11,706 bases of DNA, taken from positions 1 to 11,706 of the forward strand of contig DASVDW010000006.1 in NCBI GenBank assembly GCA_036380925.1, in the 5' to 3' direction. Origin of the DNA: JAICLV01 sp036380925. Lineage in GTDB: Bacteria; Actinomycetota; Actinomycetes; Acidothermales; Acidothermaceae. Numbering within the stretch: position 1 is the stretch's first letter; every line of letters starts with the position of its first letter. The position numbers were made by a program, and so were the translations under genes. Below, piece by piece: positions 11,456 through 11,706 of this stretch. Under the pieces are notes generated by a model. The model was not told where the DNA came from, ran no database searches, and saw only the letters and a program-made list of their open reading frames with translations.

Positions 11456-11706
11456 GCGCTGCGCGACACCAGCTTGAGCTTCGGCCTGCCGTCGAGCCAC
11501 GCCTCGAGCTCTTCGGCGGGGAGAGCGCGCGAGAAGTAGTAACCCTGCGAGACGTCGCAGCCGGACGCCGCGAGGTGGCCGGCGGTGATCTCGTTCTCCA
11601 CGCCCTCGGCGACCAGCCGCATGCCGAGCGAGTGCGCGAGCGCGATGGTCGACCGCACGATCGCCGCCGCCTTCGGGTCGTCGGCCATCGGCTGCACGAA
11701 CGAGCG
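11452..11706 (-). CDS. EAL-domain cyclic-di-GMP phosphodiesterase, C-terminal end only
   Basis: The visible 84 residues are the last third of an EAL domain, which hydrolyses cyclic-di-GMP to pGpG. The frame is open through the right edge: the residues before the GTG at 11697 read RSF, giving RSFVQPMADD, a normal interior EAL sequence, so this GTG is not the start. Seen: IVRSTIALAHSLGM, the catalytic-site segment VAEGVE, and GCDVSQGYYFSRALP near the end of the barrel. The protein stops 26 residues after that motif, so no domain follows the EAL. Any GGDEF, sensor or membrane part lies outside the window, and activity cannot be judged because the EAL signature itself is not visible. It converges on the transpeptidase gene. 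Confidence 0.9.
   Translation of the reverse strand, partial: RSFVQPMADDPKAAAIVRSTIALAHSLGMRLVAEGVENEITAGHLAASGCDVSQGYYFSRALPAEELEAWLDGRPKLKLVSRSA

Overview
The window is high-GC DNA from an actinomycete. The gene set points to the Mycobacteriales or a related lineage: the TreX-TreY-TreZ order seen in mycobacteria, a stand-alone LigD-type polymerase domain near a LigC-type ligase, and an L,D-transpeptidase resembling mycobacterial LdtMt2. GTG starts are common, the third codon position is rich in G or C, and gene spacing is very tight. The genus cannot be fixed by reading alone. The window holds eight confident protein genes (two cut by the window edges) and one probable small membrane-protein gene. 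I found no RNA genes, mobile elements or CRISPR arrays, and no gene-free stretch over 300 bases.

Layout: (1) 1-841, plus strand, is the 3' part of a LigD-like primase-polymerase gene. (2) 838-1860, minus strand, is a ROK-family sugar kinase-like gene that converges on it and shares a CTAG at the two stop codons. (3) 1945-9940, minus strand, is a tight run read right to left: treX, treY, treZ, a RibD-C/Rv2671-type reductase and a LigC-type ATP-dependent DNA ligase. A 50-codon membrane-protein ORF (9937-10089) probably leads this run. Junctions are overlaps of 4 to 11 bases or gaps of about 10 bases, so one transcript with translational coupling is likely. (4) 10211-11455, plus strand, is a lipoprotein L,D-transpeptidase, divergent from the treX run. 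(5) 11452-11706, minus strand, is the C-terminal end of an EAL cyclic-di-GMP phosphodiesterase domain, again overlapping its convergent neighbour at the stop codons.

How the genes work together: TreX debranches glycogen-type glucan, TreY turns the reducing end of the linear maltodextrin into a trehalose unit, and TreZ releases free trehalose. The ligase and polymerase are the separated equivalents of two LigD domains and would serve DNA repair. Trehalose protects against drying and osmotic stress, and drying breaks DNA, so a shared stress-survival role is a reasonable inference, but it is not shown by the sequence. I see no clearly undescribed multi-gene system. The items most worth a second look are the fusion of trehalose, reductase and ligase genes into one coupled run, the small membrane ORF in front of treX, and the ROK protein with altered nucleotide and zinc motifs.
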